A DNA stretch of 64,000 nucleotides. Source: DAIDKA01 sp036267975 (GTDB lineage: Bacteria; Pseudomonadota; Gammaproteobacteria; Steroidobacterales; Steroidobacteraceae). The position numbers were made by a program, and so were the translations under genes. Location of the stretch: the NCBI GenBank assembly GCA_036267975.1, contig DATAVA010000007.1, positions 13,968 through 77,967 on the forward strand, read 5' to 3'. Positions 32,894-42,728 of the stretch are shown in pieces; position 1 is the first letter of the stretch; the number at the start of each line of letters is the position of its first letter. The notes under the pieces are model-generated. The model saw nothing but the letters and a program-made list of their open reading frames with translations, was not told the DNA's origin and did not search any database.

Positions 32894-33259
32894 ATGCCAT
32901 TGGTACTCATCGTCGATGATTCGCCCACCGAGCTGCATGTCATGCAGAAGGCACTGCAGCAGCACGGCTATCGCACTGCCGCCGCCGCGGACGGTGCCGA
33001 GGGCATTCGACTCGCGCGCGAAATGAGTCCGGACCTCATTTTCATGGACGTGGTGATGCCCGGCATGAATGGCTACCAGGCTACGCGAACTTTGGTGAAT
33101 GACCCGAAGACGCGCGCCATTCCCATCGTCATGGTCACTTCCAAGGGGCAGGAGACCGACAAGATCTGGGGGCTGCGCCAGGGCGCGGTTGATTACATGG
33201 TGAAGCCGGTGTCGCCGGACCAACTGGTGGCCAAGGCACAGGCAACGCTCGCGCACTAG
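32894..33259 (+). CDS. pilH: twitching motility response regulator PilH
   Basis: Three ATGs occur in frame at 32885, 32888 and 32894. GGGAG at 32880-32884 is correctly spaced only for the last, so I use 32894 (121 residues). The receiver domain shows VLIVDDSPTELHVM, LIFMDVVMPGMNGYQATR with the phospho-Asp, MVTSKG and YMVKPVS with the Lys. PilH is the second receiver of the Pil-Chp system and is thought to favour retraction or act as a phosphate sink. It is coupled to pilG. Confidence 0.93.
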   Translation: MPLVLIVDDSPTELHVMQKALQQHGYRTAAAADGAEGIRLAREMSPDLIFMDVVMPGMNGYQATRTLVNDPKTRAIPIVMVTSKGQETDKIWGLRQGAVDYMVKPVSPDQLVAKAQATLAH

Positions 33260-33276
33260 GCGCCAGTATATAAAGG

Positions 33277-33837
33277 ATGGAAGAGGTATCACTCAAGTCG
33301 CTGCGGGACCGCCCGTTTGAATTGTTGGCAGAGCTCGAGCGTCGGGGGCGCGTCGTCTCGGCGAGCCAGGGCAGCGAGGGCGCCGCGGGCCGCGAATGGG
33401 TCGGTGTCGCGCTGCGCATGGCCGGGGAGCTGTTCCTGGCGGCGCGCGAGGAAACCCGCGAAGTGCTGAGCGTACCGAACAGCATCACCCGGGTGCCCGG
33501 CGCGAAGAGCTGGGTACGGGGGCTGGCGAATGTGCGCGGTCAGCTGCTGCCGATCATCGATATGAAACAGTTCATCGGCAGCGGCGTGGCGGTACTGACC
33601 CGCAATACGCGTATCGTGGTGGTCAACCACCGCGAGATTCCCGCGGGCCTGCTGGTGGATGAGGTGTTGGGATTCCGGCGTTTTGCCGAATCCGAGTTTT
33701 CCGGCGACGTGCCGCCGACCGTGGCGCGTTGCGAACGTTACCTGGCCGGGTGCTTCCGGCGCGGTCAGGAGCAATGGCCCGTGTTGAGCCTGCGCACGAT
33801 CCTGGAGAGCCAGGCGTTCGCCGAGGCAGCAGCGTAA
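33277..33837 (+). CDS. pilI: CheW-like adaptor PilI
   Basis: The 186-residue protein is a single CheW domain with a short N-terminal extension: LKSLRDRPFELLAELERRG is the conserved PilI start, followed by VPNSITRVPGAKSWVRGLANVRGQLLPIIDM, the receptor- and kinase-contact face. It should couple PilJ to the ChpA kinase. The AAAGG before ATG 33277 is too close to be ideal, so translation may be modest. The stop overlaps the pilJ start by one base (TAATG). Confidence 0.9.
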   Translation: MEEVSLKSLRDRPFELLAELERRGRVVSASQGSEGAAGREWVGVALRMAGELFLAAREETREVLSVPNSITRVPGAKSWVRGLANVRGQLLPIIDMKQFIGSGVAVLTRNTRIVVVNHREIPAGLLVDEVLGFRRFAESEFSGDVPPTVARCERYLAGCFRRGQEQWPVLSLRTILESQAFAEAAA

Positions 33838-35174
33838 TGGCGCAACCGAACGATCCTTCAGGCAAACCCGAACTGCTGGTGGCACTGGCGGCCTTCCTGG
33901 TGCTGGTCGGCGCGGCCGTTGCGTTGATCCGCACCGATCTGCAGACGGCCATGATCCCGGTCGGCTTTGCCATCGTGGCGACCGTCGTGCTGGTGCTGCT
34001 GTGGGTGAAGCTGCGACGCGTGCGCGATGTCGCGCACAGCCAGCAGCTGGCCGTGGACACGCAGCGGCGCGAGAGCGAGCGCAACCAGCAGGCCATCCTG
34101 CGGCTGCTCGATGAACTCTCGAGCCTCGCCGACGGGGACCTCACCGTGCAGGCCACCGTGACGGAGGACATCACCGGGGCGATCGCCGATTCCATCAACT
34201 ACGCGGTGGATGCGCTGCGCGGCCTGGTGACGACCATCAACAGCTCGGCCATCTCGTTGGATGGCGCGGCCCGCCAGACCCAGGCGCTGGCCCAGCATCT
34301 GGCCAAGGCCAGCGGCGCCCAATCCAAACAGATCGCCGCCGCCACCGAGACCGCCGGTCATGTGGCCGCGGCCACCGAAGAGGTGTCGGGTAACGCCGAG
34401 CGGGCCTCCGATGTCGCGCGCCATTCGGTCGACGTGGCGCACAAAGGTGGTGAGGCGGTCCGGCGCACCATCGATGGCATGAACGCCATCCGTGAGACCA
34501 TCCAGGACACCTCCAAGCGCATCAAGCGTCTGGGCGAGAGTTCCCAGGAGATCGGCAACATCGTCGAGCTGATCAACGATATCGCCGAGCAGACCAATAT
34601 CCTGGCCCTGAACGCCTCCATCCAGGCCTCGATGGCCGGGGAGGCCGGCCGCGGCTTCGCGGTGGTGGCCGATGAAGTGCAGCGGCTGGCCGAACGGGCG
34701 GCCACCGCCACCAAGCAGATCGAAGTGCTGGTGCGCACCATTCAAACCGACACCAACGAGGCCGTGGTCTCGATGGAACGCAGCACCACCGATGTGGTGG
34801 GCGGCGCGCTGCTCGCCGAGAACGCCGGTGCGGCACTCGAAGAGATCGAGCAGGTGTCCAACCAGATCGCGAGCCTGGTGCAGAACATCTCGGCCAGTTC
34901 CCGGCAGCAGTCCGGCGCCGTCCAGAACATCGCGCGCAACATGCAGGTGCTCAAGGAAATCAGCGCCCAGACCGCGGATTCGACCAGCGCCACCTCGGTG
35001 GCCATCGCGAAACTGGCGGAACTGTCCGCCGGCCTGCGCAAGTCCGCCGCGGGCTTCCGGCTGCCGGGCGCGCTTGCGCCGTCGGGCGGTACCGGCAGCT
35101 TCCCGCGCCCCGAGGAGCCGCGCGCTTCTTCGTCCACCGTGGTGCGACCGGTCGCGGCCGTTCGTGGCAGTTAA
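33837..35174 (+). CDS. pilJ: PilJ-type methyl-accepting chemotaxis protein lacking the periplasmic domain
   Basis: The 445-residue protein has two membrane helices (about residues 13-31 and 38-57) separated by only six residues, RTDLQT, so essentially nothing is exposed to the periplasm. A HAMP-like segment with the PilJ signature AILRLLDELSSLADGDLTVQATVTEDITGAIADSINYAVDALRGLV comes next, then a methyl-accepting signalling domain with the hairpin tip EQTNILALNASIQASMAGEAGRGFAVVADEV. PilJ of Pseudomonas and Xanthomonas is about 680 residues with two periplasmic PilJ modules that contact the pilin. Here only the cytoplasmic part is kept. The ATG overlaps the pilI stop. Confidence 0.9.
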   Translation: MAQPNDPSGKPELLVALAAFLVLVGAAVALIRTDLQTAMIPVGFAIVATVVLVLLWVKLRRVRDVAHSQQLAVDTQRRESERNQQAILRLLDELSSLADGDLTVQATVTEDITGAIADSINYAVDALRGLVTTINSSAISLDGAARQTQALAQHLAKASGAQSKQIAAATETAGHVAAATEEVSGNAERASDVARHSVDVAHKGGEAVRRTIDGMNAIRETIQDTSKRIKRLGESSQEIGNIVELINDIAEQTNILALNASIQASMAGEAGRGFAVVADEVQRLAERAATATKQIEVLVRTIQTDTNEAVVSMERSTTDVVGGALLAENAGAALEEIEQVSNQIASLVQNISASSRQQSGAVQNIARNMQVLKEISAQTADSTSATSVAIAKLAELSAGLRKSAAGFRLPGALAPSGGTGSFPRPEEPRASSSTVVRPVAAVRGS

Positions 35175-35195
35175 CGGCCGGGAAGGCGACGGCGC

Positions 35196-38100
35196 ATGAC
35201 GGAAGTTGCAATCCAGAGTTTCGAGCACGTTGGCCGCGAGCTGAACCTCACCTTAGGGGAAGCACGCACCGCGCTCGAAAGCTATGTCGAGCAGCCCGAG
35301 AATGTTTCGCTGCTGAACCGTACGGCCGCCGAGCTGCATCAGGTGCAGGGCGTGCTCAAAGTGCTCGAGATCTACGGCGCGGCGCTGCTCGCCGAGGAGA
35401 TGGAGCAGGTTGCCCGCTATCTCGTCGCCAGTGCCGGCGAACACAAGAACCAGGCTGAAAGCCTCGATGCGCTGATGCGCGCCATGGTGCAGCTGCCCAG
35501 TTACCTCGAGCGGGTGCTGGCCGGCGGGCGCGATCTGGCGCTGATCCTGCTGCCGCTATTGAATGATCTGCGCGCCGTGCGCGGCAGTTCGCTGCTGTCC
35601 GAAGGCACGCTGCTACTGCTGAACCTGAAGTCCGACCGCCAGGCGCAGCCGGTGGCGGCGGGGAGCGGTGAAGCGCCGCTGACCATCGAACAGTGGGGCC
35701 GGCGGCTGCGGCCGCGGTTCCAGCTGGGACTGGTGGGCTGGATCCGCGGCGAACGGCTCGACCAGAACCTCGCGATGCTGGCCGAAGTCGCCCACAAGCT
35801 CGAGCAGGTGGCCACGCGTCAGCCGGTGTTCCAACTGTGGTGGGTCACCGGCGCGGTCATCGAGGCGCTGCAGGAGCACGGCCTGTCCGGCGGTGTGTCG
35901 ATCAAGCGCCTGCTGGGACTCGCCGATCGCGAAATCAAACGTCTCTATGAGATGACCGAGTCGCGCTATGCGCAGAACCCGGCGGTCGAGCTGCTGAACA
36001 ATCTGCTGTATTACGTGGGCCGTGCCGAATCGAAAGGTCCGCGCGTGACCGCGGTGCGTGCCTCCTTCCGCCTCAATGAACTGCTGCCCATCGATGATGC
36101 GGTCGACCAGGAGCGCGAGAGCCTGTCCGCGCCCAGCGTCAAGCTCATGCAGACCGTGGCGGCCGCCATTCGCGAGGACCTCGGCAAGGTCAAGGATGTG
36201 CTGGATATTTTCGTGCGCCGCGGTTCCGGCCAGCCGCAGACCCTCGCCCCGCAGGTCGAAATGCTGCACAAGATCGGCGACACGCTGGGCGTGCTGGGCC
36301 TGGGCGAGCTGCGCGCCGCCGTGCAGGGGGAGACCGAGCGGCTGCAGAAAATCGTCTCCGGCACGCTGCAGCCGGAGCACTCGCTGCTGGTCGACATCGC
36401 CGCGACGCTGATTGGCGTGGAAGATAAGCTGGATGGCAGGCTCGTGGGCATGATCCTGCCGCGCGCCCGCGCGCAGGAATCGGGCGAGTCCGGCGATGCG
36501 GACTTCCAGCAGGTGCAGTCCGCGGTGCTGCGCGAGTGCATCCTGAATCTGGCGCGCCTGAAGGAATCCATCGCGCAAAGCGTCGGCGGGACCCTCGACA
36601 CTGCGGGCCTGGATGCGTGGCCGGAATTGATGCGCGGGCTGAAAGCCGGTCTGCTGATGCTCGGCAAGTCGCGCGCGGTTGAACTGGTGTCCAATATCCA
36701 CGCGCGCCTGGCACCGCTGATGCAGCCGGGGGGCGCCGCGGCGCTCACCGGGGGTCGACTCGATCGGCTGGCCGATGCCATCGTCAGTCTCGAGTACTAC
36801 ATGGAGACGCTGCAGGCCGGCCGCAGCGATCCGTGGTACATGCTCGACAATGCGCAGGCCTGCCTGGATGCGCTCGAAGCGCAGCCGGCACCCGCCGTGC
36901 CGACCGTGGCGCCGCTCGAGCAAAGTTCGTTCGCGCAGACGGTACAGATCGGCGGTGGCGCGGCCGCCGTGCGCGCGCAGATGGAAGCGGACATCAAGAA
37001 CCCGGGCACCGTCCCGCCGGTACTGGCGAAGGAAGCGCCCGTGGCCGCAGGGGTCGCGGATCCCGAGCTGCTGAATCTGTTCGTCGAGGAAGCGCGCGAG
37101 GAACTCGCGCGGATCGCCAAGGATTTCCCGGTCTGGGAACAGAACCCGCTGGAGCTCTCCGCGCTGCTGAGCGTGCGCCGCTCGATGCATACGCTCAAGG
37201 GCAGCGGCCGCATGGTCGGCGCGCGCGACCTGAGCGAATTCGCCTGGGCCTGCGAGAACCTGCTGAACCGGCTGCTCGACAATACCCTCACCCGCTCACC
37301 GCCCATCGCCAGGACACTGCACGAGGCGGTGGCGGGCCTGCCGCAGCTGGTGGATGCGCTGGAGCACGGTTGGCCGGTGCGCTTCGATGCGCGCGCGCTG
37401 ATGGCGCGCGCGCATGCCCTCGCCGCCGCGCGCGAGGGCTCCGAGGGCACGCTGACCGCGCAACAGCCCCACATGGGCGCCGCCGTGGCCGAGCAGCAGG
37501 CCGCCGCCACACAGCTCATCGCACCGCTGCGGCCGGATGCCACCGGACCGGAGTTCCTGGCCGTTCCGGAACTCGCCGCCGTGGAGAGGGCCCCGGTGTC
37601 GGATGCGCTGGCGGTCGAAACCGCGCCGCTGCCCGCCGCGCAAGAGCCGGCCGCGCCGGATGATGTGTTGCGAGATATCTATATGCGCGAGACCAACGCG
37701 CACGTGGCGACGGTTCGCGACTACCTGCGCCAGGAAAACCTGCGACCCCAACCGCACGTACTCACCGAGGCAGTCTATCGGGCCTGCCATACGCTGTCCG
37801 GCAGTTCGACCATGGCCGAGGCCCGCCATGGCATCCGTCTGGCACAACCGGTGGACCATTGGCTGCGAAAATCCTTCGAAAGCGGCGTGGGCCTGAGCAG
37901 CAACGATCTGCACCTGCTCGGCGACTGCATGACCGCGATGGAGTCGGTGGCCTCGCATCTGGATGAGTCGACGGGCTACTTCGTCACACATGGCCGGCTG
38001 CTCGAGCGGCTGTCGGATGCCGACAAGGATCTGGACCGGCGCATCGCCGACAGTATCGAGGCCGAGCGTCGCAATGCGCGGTCGCAGCCGATCGGGGCCG

Positions 38101-40901
38101 AAAGCGACAGCGGTGCTGAGACCATGGTGGCCCCGGCGTTCGCGAGTTCGCCGAAGTCGATCACGGCCGAGGAGCTGTTTGCCGCGGAAGTGGCGGAAGC
38201 GGCGGATCATGACCCCGAGCACATCGCGTCGGCCGCGGACAATGCCCCCATGGAGCCCGCGGCGCAGGAGCCGGCACAGCTGGTGAAGCTGCCCGAGGTT
38301 GAGTTCCCATCCGATGCGAGCGCGCTCGCGCCGCCCGAGGCGGAAGGCCCGGCGACGGATGCGCAGGTGGACCTGCCGCCCGCGGAGGAGCCGGTTGCGG
38401 ATTTCGATCCGGATGTGGCCAGCATCTTCACCGAGGAGGCCACTGAGTTGCTCGAAGTGTGCGAGTCGCAGCTGACCGCCTGGCGCGCCGCACCTGAGGA
38501 TACCGAACGTCGCGCGGCGCTGAAGCGCCCGTTGCACACGCTGAAGGGCGGTGCGCGCATGGCCGGCATCACGGCCATGGGCGATCTGAGTCACGAGCTT
38601 GAGTCACTGGTGAACTTCATCGATTCGGGTGGCACGACGCCGAGTCCGCAAGCCTTCGATGTCATGCAGGCCAGTATCGATGAGCTGGCGCGCATGCGTG
38701 ACAGTGTCGCCGCCGGCCGTGGCGTCGCCCCGGCACGCGACTGCATCGCCCGCATCCGCGCCTTGTTGGATGGCGCACAGGCCGGGGCGCCGGCGCCGAC
38801 ACCCGCGCCGGCGGAGGTCCCGCAGCCGCCGCAGTCACCGGAAGTTCCCGACGCCCCGCATGCGCCGCAGGACCCGCAGCCGCTGACGACCCCGGAGGTG
38901 CCCGACGCACCTCATCAACCCGAAGTTCCGCAGGCCCCGCCGCCGCCGGCCGGAATGCCGACGCGCAGCTTTGAGAGTCTGACCGAATCGGCCATCGAGG
39001 CCCCCGCCGCACCGCAACTGGTACCGCCGGGTCGCGAGCCCGTGGCACCCGGGGACCGGCCGGAAATGGCGCGCGTCGATGCCGACCTGCTCGATCAGCT
39101 GCTGAATGTTTCCGGCGAAGTGAGCATTTCACGCGCGCGGCTTGAGCAGCAGATGGGTTCGATCGAATTCAACCTCGGCGAACTGTCGCGCACCGTGACG
39201 CGCCTGAAGGAACAGCAGCGCAAGCTCGAAATCGAAACCGAAAAGCAGATCCTGCACGGTCACGAGGAGGAAACCGGGCATCGCGCCGAGTTTGACCCGC
39301 TGGAGCTGGACCGGTATTCGGCCATCCAGCAGTTCTCGCGCGGCCTTGCCGAAACTGCCAGCGACGTGGCCAGCATCCAGCAGCTGCTGGAGAGTCTGGC
39401 GCAGGAGACGCAGAACCTGCTGCAGCAGCAGGCCCGTACGGTCACCGAGCTGCAGAACGGCTTGATGCGCACCCGCATGGTGCCCTTCCAGCGCCACGTG
39501 CAGCGCCTGGCCCGCATCGTGCGCCAGGCGGCCTCCGACACCGGCAAGCGCGCTGAACTCATCGTCAGCGGCGCATCGGGTGAACTGGACCGGCAGGTAC
39601 TGGAGCGGATGCTGCCACCGTTCGAGCACATGCTGCGCAACGCCGTGGTGCATGGCATCGAGTCGCCCGAGGCGCGGGTTGCGAACGGCAAGAGTGACAC
39701 CGGCACCATTCTTCTTGATCTGCAGCGCGAGGGCGCCGAGGTCATGGTGAAGGTGAGCGACGACGGTGCGGGCATGCGGCTCGACGCCATCCGCGACAAG
39801 GGCTTGGCGCTGGGTCTGGTCCAGCCGGGCCAGTCGCTGTCGGATGAGGACGCCATGCAGTTGATCCTCGAGCCGGGATTCTCCACGGCCGGGTCGGTCA
39901 CGCAGCAGGCCGGACGCGGGGTCGGCATGGATGTGGTGGCCACCGAAATCAAGCGTCTCGGCGGCTCCTTGAACATGGAAACCCGTGCGGGCCAGGGCAC
40001 CTCTTTCACGGTGCGTCTGCCCTTCACGCTGGCCATCAGCCATGCGCTGGTGGTGCGCACGGGCGATGAGTACTACGCCCTGCCGCTGCCCACCGTCGAA
40101 GGGGTGCTGCGGCTGTCCAAGGCCGACGTCTCGGCCCATCTGGGCCGTGAAACGGCGACCTTCGAGCAGGCCGGGCAGAAATACCGCTTCCAGCATCTGG
40201 CGGCGTTCGTGGGCCTCGAGCCCTCGCCGCTGCCCGAAGGTGATGTCACGGTACCGGTGGTGCTGGTGCGCGCGGGTGAACACTCCACGGGCCTGGTGGC
40301 CGATGAACTGATCGGCAGCCGCGAGATCGTCGTCAAGTCGGTGGGTCCGCAGATCTCCGGCATCCGCGGCATTTCCGGCGCGACCATTCTCGGCGATGGC
40401 CGCATTGTCGTCATCCTGGACATCGGCGCGCTGGTGCGCGGGGAGTGGCGCTCGCGCTTCTCGGCGCAGCCGGTGCGCGAGAAGGGCGATCGGCGCACCT
40501 TCGCGATGGTCGTGGATGATTCGATCACGGTGCGGCGCGTCACGCAGCGACTGCTGGAACGCAACGGCATGCGGGTGCTTACCGCACGCGATGGCATGGA
40601 TGCGGTGACGCTGTTGCAGGACAATGTCCCCGACATCATCCTGCTGGACATCGAAATGCCGCGCATGGACGGCTATGAAGTCGCCGCTCATGTGCGCAAC
40701 GATCCGCGCCTGCGCGATGTTCCCATCATCATGATCACTTCGCGCGTGGGCGAAAAGCATCGCGCCCGCGCCATCGAGCTGGGCGTCGACGACTATCTGG
40801 GCAAGCCCTATCAGGAGGCGCAGCTGCTGGATGCCATCGCGCCCTTGGTCGAACGTCACCGCGAGACGCAGCGCAGCCGCCGGGTGTCCGCCGATGGCTG
40901 A
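35196..40901 (+). CDS. chpA: hybrid chemotaxis histidine kinase ChpA (PilL/CheA type)
   Basis: The 1901-residue multidomain kinase has an N-terminal FimL-like region without a phosphorylatable His and three Hpt domains with His: RSMHTLKGSGR (His about 665), ACHTLSGSS (about 865) and RPLHTLKGGAR (about 1114). A Pro-rich linker follows (about 1195-1255), then the dimerisation domain, a CheA-type HATPase (MLRNAVVHGIES near 1480; GRGVGMDVV), a CheW-like domain and a C-terminal receiver (Asp about 1818 in LLDIEMPRMDGYE). It phosphorylates PilG and PilH in response to PilJ. Pseudomonas ChpA has more Hpt/Spt/Tpt modules; three is a reduced set. The stop overlaps chpC by 8 bases. Confidence 0.95.
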   Translation: MTEVAIQSFEHVGRELNLTLGEARTALESYVEQPENVSLLNRTAAELHQVQGVLKVLEIYGAALLAEEMEQVARYLVASAGEHKNQAESLDALMRAMVQLPSYLERVLAGGRDLALILLPLLNDLRAVRGSSLLSEGTLLLLNLKSDRQAQPVAAGSGEAPLTIEQWGRRLRPRFQLGLVGWIRGERLDQNLAMLAEVAHKLEQVATRQPVFQLWWVTGAVIEALQEHGLSGGVSIKRLLGLADREIKRLYEMTESRYAQNPAVELLNNLLYYVGRAESKGPRVTAVRASFRLNELLPIDDAVDQERESLSAPSVKLMQTVAAAIREDLGKVKDVLDIFVRRGSGQPQTLAPQVEMLHKIGDTLGVLGLGELRAAVQGETERLQKIVSGTLQPEHSLLVDIAATLIGVEDKLDGRLVGMILPRARAQESGESGDADFQQVQSAVLRECILNLARLKESIAQSVGGTLDTAGLDAWPELMRGLKAGLLMLGKSRAVELVSNIHARLAPLMQPGGAAALTGGRLDRLADAIVSLEYYMETLQAGRSDPWYMLDNAQACLDALEAQPAPAVPTVAPLEQSSFAQTVQIGGGAAAVRAQMEADIKNPGTVPPVLAKEAPVAAGVADPELLNLFVEEAREELARIAKDFPVWEQNPLELSALLSVRRSMHTLKGSGRMVGARDLSEFAWACENLLNRLLDNTLTRSPPIARTLHEAVAGLPQLVDALEHGWPVRFDARALMARAHALAAAREGSEGTLTAQQPHMGAAVAEQQAAATQLIAPLRPDATGPEFLAVPELAAVERAPVSDALAVETAPLPAAQEPAAPDDVLRDIYMRETNAHVATVRDYLRQENLRPQPHVLTEAVYRACHTLSGSSTMAEARHGIRLAQPVDHWLRKSFESGVGLSSNDLHLLGDCMTAMESVASHLDESTGYFVTHGRLLERLSDADKDLDRRIADSIEAERRNARSQPIGAESDSGAETMVAPAFASSPKSITAEELFAAEVAEAADHDPEHIASAADNAPMEPAAQEPAQLVKLPEVEFPSDASALAPPEAEGPATDAQVDLPPAEEPVADFDPDVASIFTEEATELLEVCESQLTAWRAAPEDTERRAALKRPLHTLKGGARMAGITAMGDLSHELESLVNFIDSGGTTPSPQAFDVMQASIDELARMRDSVAAGRGVAPARDCIARIRALLDGAQAGAPAPTPAPAEVPQPPQSPEVPDAPHAPQDPQPLTTPEVPDAPHQPEVPQAPPPPAGMPTRSFESLTESAIEAPAAPQLVPPGREPVAPGDRPEMARVDADLLDQLLNVSGEVSISRARLEQQMGSIEFNLGELSRTVTRLKEQQRKLEIETEKQILHGHEEETGHRAEFDPLELDRYSAIQQFSRGLAETASDVASIQQLLESLAQETQNLLQQQARTVTELQNGLMRTRMVPFQRHVQRLARIVRQAASDTGKRAELIVSGASGELDRQVLERMLPPFEHMLRNAVVHGIESPEARVANGKSDTGTILLDLQREGAEVMVKVSDDGAGMRLDAIRDKGLALGLVQPGQSLSDEDAMQLILEPGFSTAGSVTQQAGRGVGMDVVATEIKRLGGSLNMETRAGQGTSFTVRLPFTLAISHALVVRTGDEYYALPLPTVEGVLRLSKADVSAHLGRETATFEQAGQKYRFQHLAAFVGLEPSPLPEGDVTVPVVLVRAGEHSTGLVADELIGSREIVVKSVGPQISGIRGISGATILGDGRIVVILDIGALVRGEWRSRFSAQPVREKGDRRTFAMVVDDSITVRRVTQRLLERNGMRVLTARDGMDAVTLLQDNVPDIILLDIEMPRMDGYEVAAHVRNDPRLRDVPIIMITSRVGEKHRARAIELGVDDYLGKPYQEAQLLDAIAPLVERHRETQRSRRVSADG

Positions 40902-41364
40902 GCGCGTCAATGAAATCTACAGTCTGCTGATTCCGCTGGTCGACTCGCGGCTGATCGTGCCGCGTGCGTGCATCGCCGAGGTGATCGGCTTCCAGGTCCC
41001 CGCCGAAATGGCCGGCGCACCCCCGTGGTACATTGGCACGATTGCGTGGAACGGCCGGCAGGTGCCGCTGGTGTCGTTTGAAGGCGCCTGCGGGCAGAAC
41101 ATACCGCCCGCCGCCGGTCGCAGCCGGGTGGTGGTCTTTCACTGCATGGGCGACAAGCTCGAAGGCGGTTACTTCGGCGTCGTGTCCCAGGGCTTCCCGC
41201 AGCTGGTGCGCGTCAGCTCCGATGTGGTGCGGCCGGACAACTCCAAGGTGTTCCCCGAACGCACCCCGGTGATCTGTCAGGTGCGCATGCTCAATGAGAC
41301 GCCGCTGGTGCCGGACATTGAACGTCTCGAAGAGATGATCGCGGAAGAGACGCGCGCGGCCTGA
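40894..41364 (+). CDS. chpC: CheW-like protein ChpC
   Basis: A start at ATG 40894 gives 156 residues and overlaps the chpA stop (ATGGCTGA). The product is a single CheW-like domain: EIYSLLIPLVDSRLIVPRACIAEVIGF and PWYIGTIAWNGRQVPLVSFE. ChpC is a second coupling protein of the Pil-Chp system and may link other receptors to ChpA. It is the last gene of the operon; the gene after it is convergent. Confidence 0.88.
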   Translation: MAERVNEIYSLLIPLVDSRLIVPRACIAEVIGFQVPAEMAGAPPWYIGTIAWNGRQVPLVSFEGACGQNIPPAAGRSRVVVFHCMGDKLEGGYFGVVSQGFPQLVRVSSDVVRPDNSKVFPERTPVICQVRMLNETPLVPDIERLEEMIAEETRAA

Positions 41365-41397
41365 AGGTCTGGTCCGCCCACCGTCACGTGGATTTGC

Positions 41398-41958
41398 CTA
41401 CCGTTTGGTTGGCTTGAGGATCTGGGCGTACAAACCGACGCCGATTCGCTTGCAGTCGGCCATGGATATGAGCTTCACGTTTCGAGTCGAGAAGGCAGGC
41501 AGGACCTTGCGCGTCACGTAATTGAGGAACGCGCAGTCACCGATTCCGCCACCCTTCAACGCTACCGTGTGCCACTGCGCTGCAATCGGCACACCTGCAG
41601 TAACCGCTCCGGCCTGGCCGCTTGGCTCCAGCGCCGAGAAGGTGATATCGATCATCCTGATCTCGTTCGCTTGCTTCCTTTCGCAGTCACGCATATCGAT
41701 GCTGATGTCGCGTGCGCCAAGCTGCAGCAGCAGGAATCTCGCTCGATCGATGATCTGGTCGCAGGAGAGCGAGCTGGTATTTGTTTCATAGCCATTGGCC
41801 GGCACGTACACGTTGGGCGGACTGAATTGCTCGATCTTGCGCGTGGTCCAGGCAGCGCTCTGGTTGGAATTCGCGGTGGCGGAAGGTGCATCTGCCGCGT
41901 TGCCGTTCGCAATGGCCAGGAAGGCGACACCAAAAAGCAGCACAGAGTGCATACGCAT
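41398..41958 (-). CDS. secreted protein of unknown function
   Basis: I choose ATG 41958 because GGAG lies about 6 bases upstream. The 186 residues start with a signal peptide (MRMHSVLLFGVAFLAIANGNA). The mature protein holds four Cys (in LSCDQII, MRDCERK, IGDCAFLN and MADCKRIG), fitting two disulfides, and a pattern of beta strands with KLISMADC near the end. I do not recognise a family. It is convergent with the Pil-Chp operon and divergent from dsbB; the latter helps disulfide formation in the periplasm, a suggestive but unproven link. Confidence 0.65.
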   Translation of the reverse strand: MRMHSVLLFGVAFLAIANGNAADAPSATANSNQSAAWTTRKIEQFSPPNVYVPANGYETNTSSLSCDQIIDRARFLLLQLGARDISIDMRDCERKQANEIRMIDITFSALEPSGQAGAVTAGVPIAAQWHTVALKGGGIGDCAFLNYVTRKVLPAFSTRNVKLISMADCKRIGVGLYAQILKPTKR

Positions 41959-42175
41959 AAGGTACTCCGCGTAAGGAGGCAAGCCCGCCCGAGCCCGCGC
42001 GGGCAGGTACGATCCGATACTAGCTTTACGAGCGTTTACAATCCATTAACGATCGATAATCGCGATTGAAGCCACTGGCGTCGGAAAAACACGGGTGCAA
42101 GGCAATTGCGACGCCGCCAACGCAGATTGCAGTAGGCTATTGCGGGCACTTCAATCATCCGCCCAAAGGCAAGCA

Positions 42176-42667
42176 ATGCAGCAAACCAAACGGACGCTCG
42201 GCTTACCCGCCGTCATCCTGGCCGCGGCCTTGCTGGCGATCGCGGTCGCGCTCGTATCCCAATACGGCTTCAATGCGCAGCCGTGCCCGTGGTGCGTGCT
42301 GCAGCGATTGCTCTACGCGCTCATCGCGATCGTCGCTGCACTCGGCTTGCCACGGCCAATGAGGCGTTACCGGATCGTCGTGGGCGGGCTGGTGCTGATC
42401 CTGGCTCTGCTTGGCATTGCCGCGGCGGCGTGGCAGCACTTCGTGGCCGCCCGCTCGAATTCCTGCGATCTGACCCTGGCGTACCGGATCGTCGGCATGG
42501 ATCTGCATTTGGACCAGCTTCTGCCCGGCGTATTCGAGGCGCGCGCCACCTGCGCCGACGCGGCGGTGAACCTGCTCGGGATTCCCTATGACTTCTGGAG
42601 TCTGGGGTTGTTTGCAGTCATCGCAGGGGTCGCGATTCAATGCCTGCGCAAGCCCGGATCAATCTGA
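42176..42667 (+). CDS. dsbB: disulfide bond formation protein DsbB
   Basis: The start at ATG 42176 has AAGG 6 bases upstream and gives 163 residues. Four membrane helices are visible. The first periplasmic loop holds NAQPCPWCVLQR, the CxxC pair that passes electrons to quinone, and the second holds SCDLTL and ATCADA, the pair that reoxidises DsbA. YALIAIVAALG and LLGIPYDFWSLGLF are membrane segments. DsbB keeps DsbA oxidised in the inner membrane. dsbA is not in the window. Confidence 0.93.
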   Translation: MQQTKRTLGLPAVILAAALLAIAVALVSQYGFNAQPCPWCVLQRLLYALIAIVAALGLPRPMRRYRIVVGGLVLILALLGIAAAAWQHFVAARSNSCDLTLAYRIVGMDLHLDQLLPGVFEARATCADAAVNLLGIPYDFWSLGLFAVIAGVAIQCLRKPGSI

Positions 42668-42728
42668 CGTTTCCAACTTCAGAATCATCGGCACATACGC
42701 CTCCGTGCTTCAGGGTGCGCCGTTGGAC

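Noticed and set aside
35613..38594. Very long open frames antisense to chpA
   Set aside because: High GC and strong third-position bias keep the opposite strand open. The antisense products lack domains and start signals.
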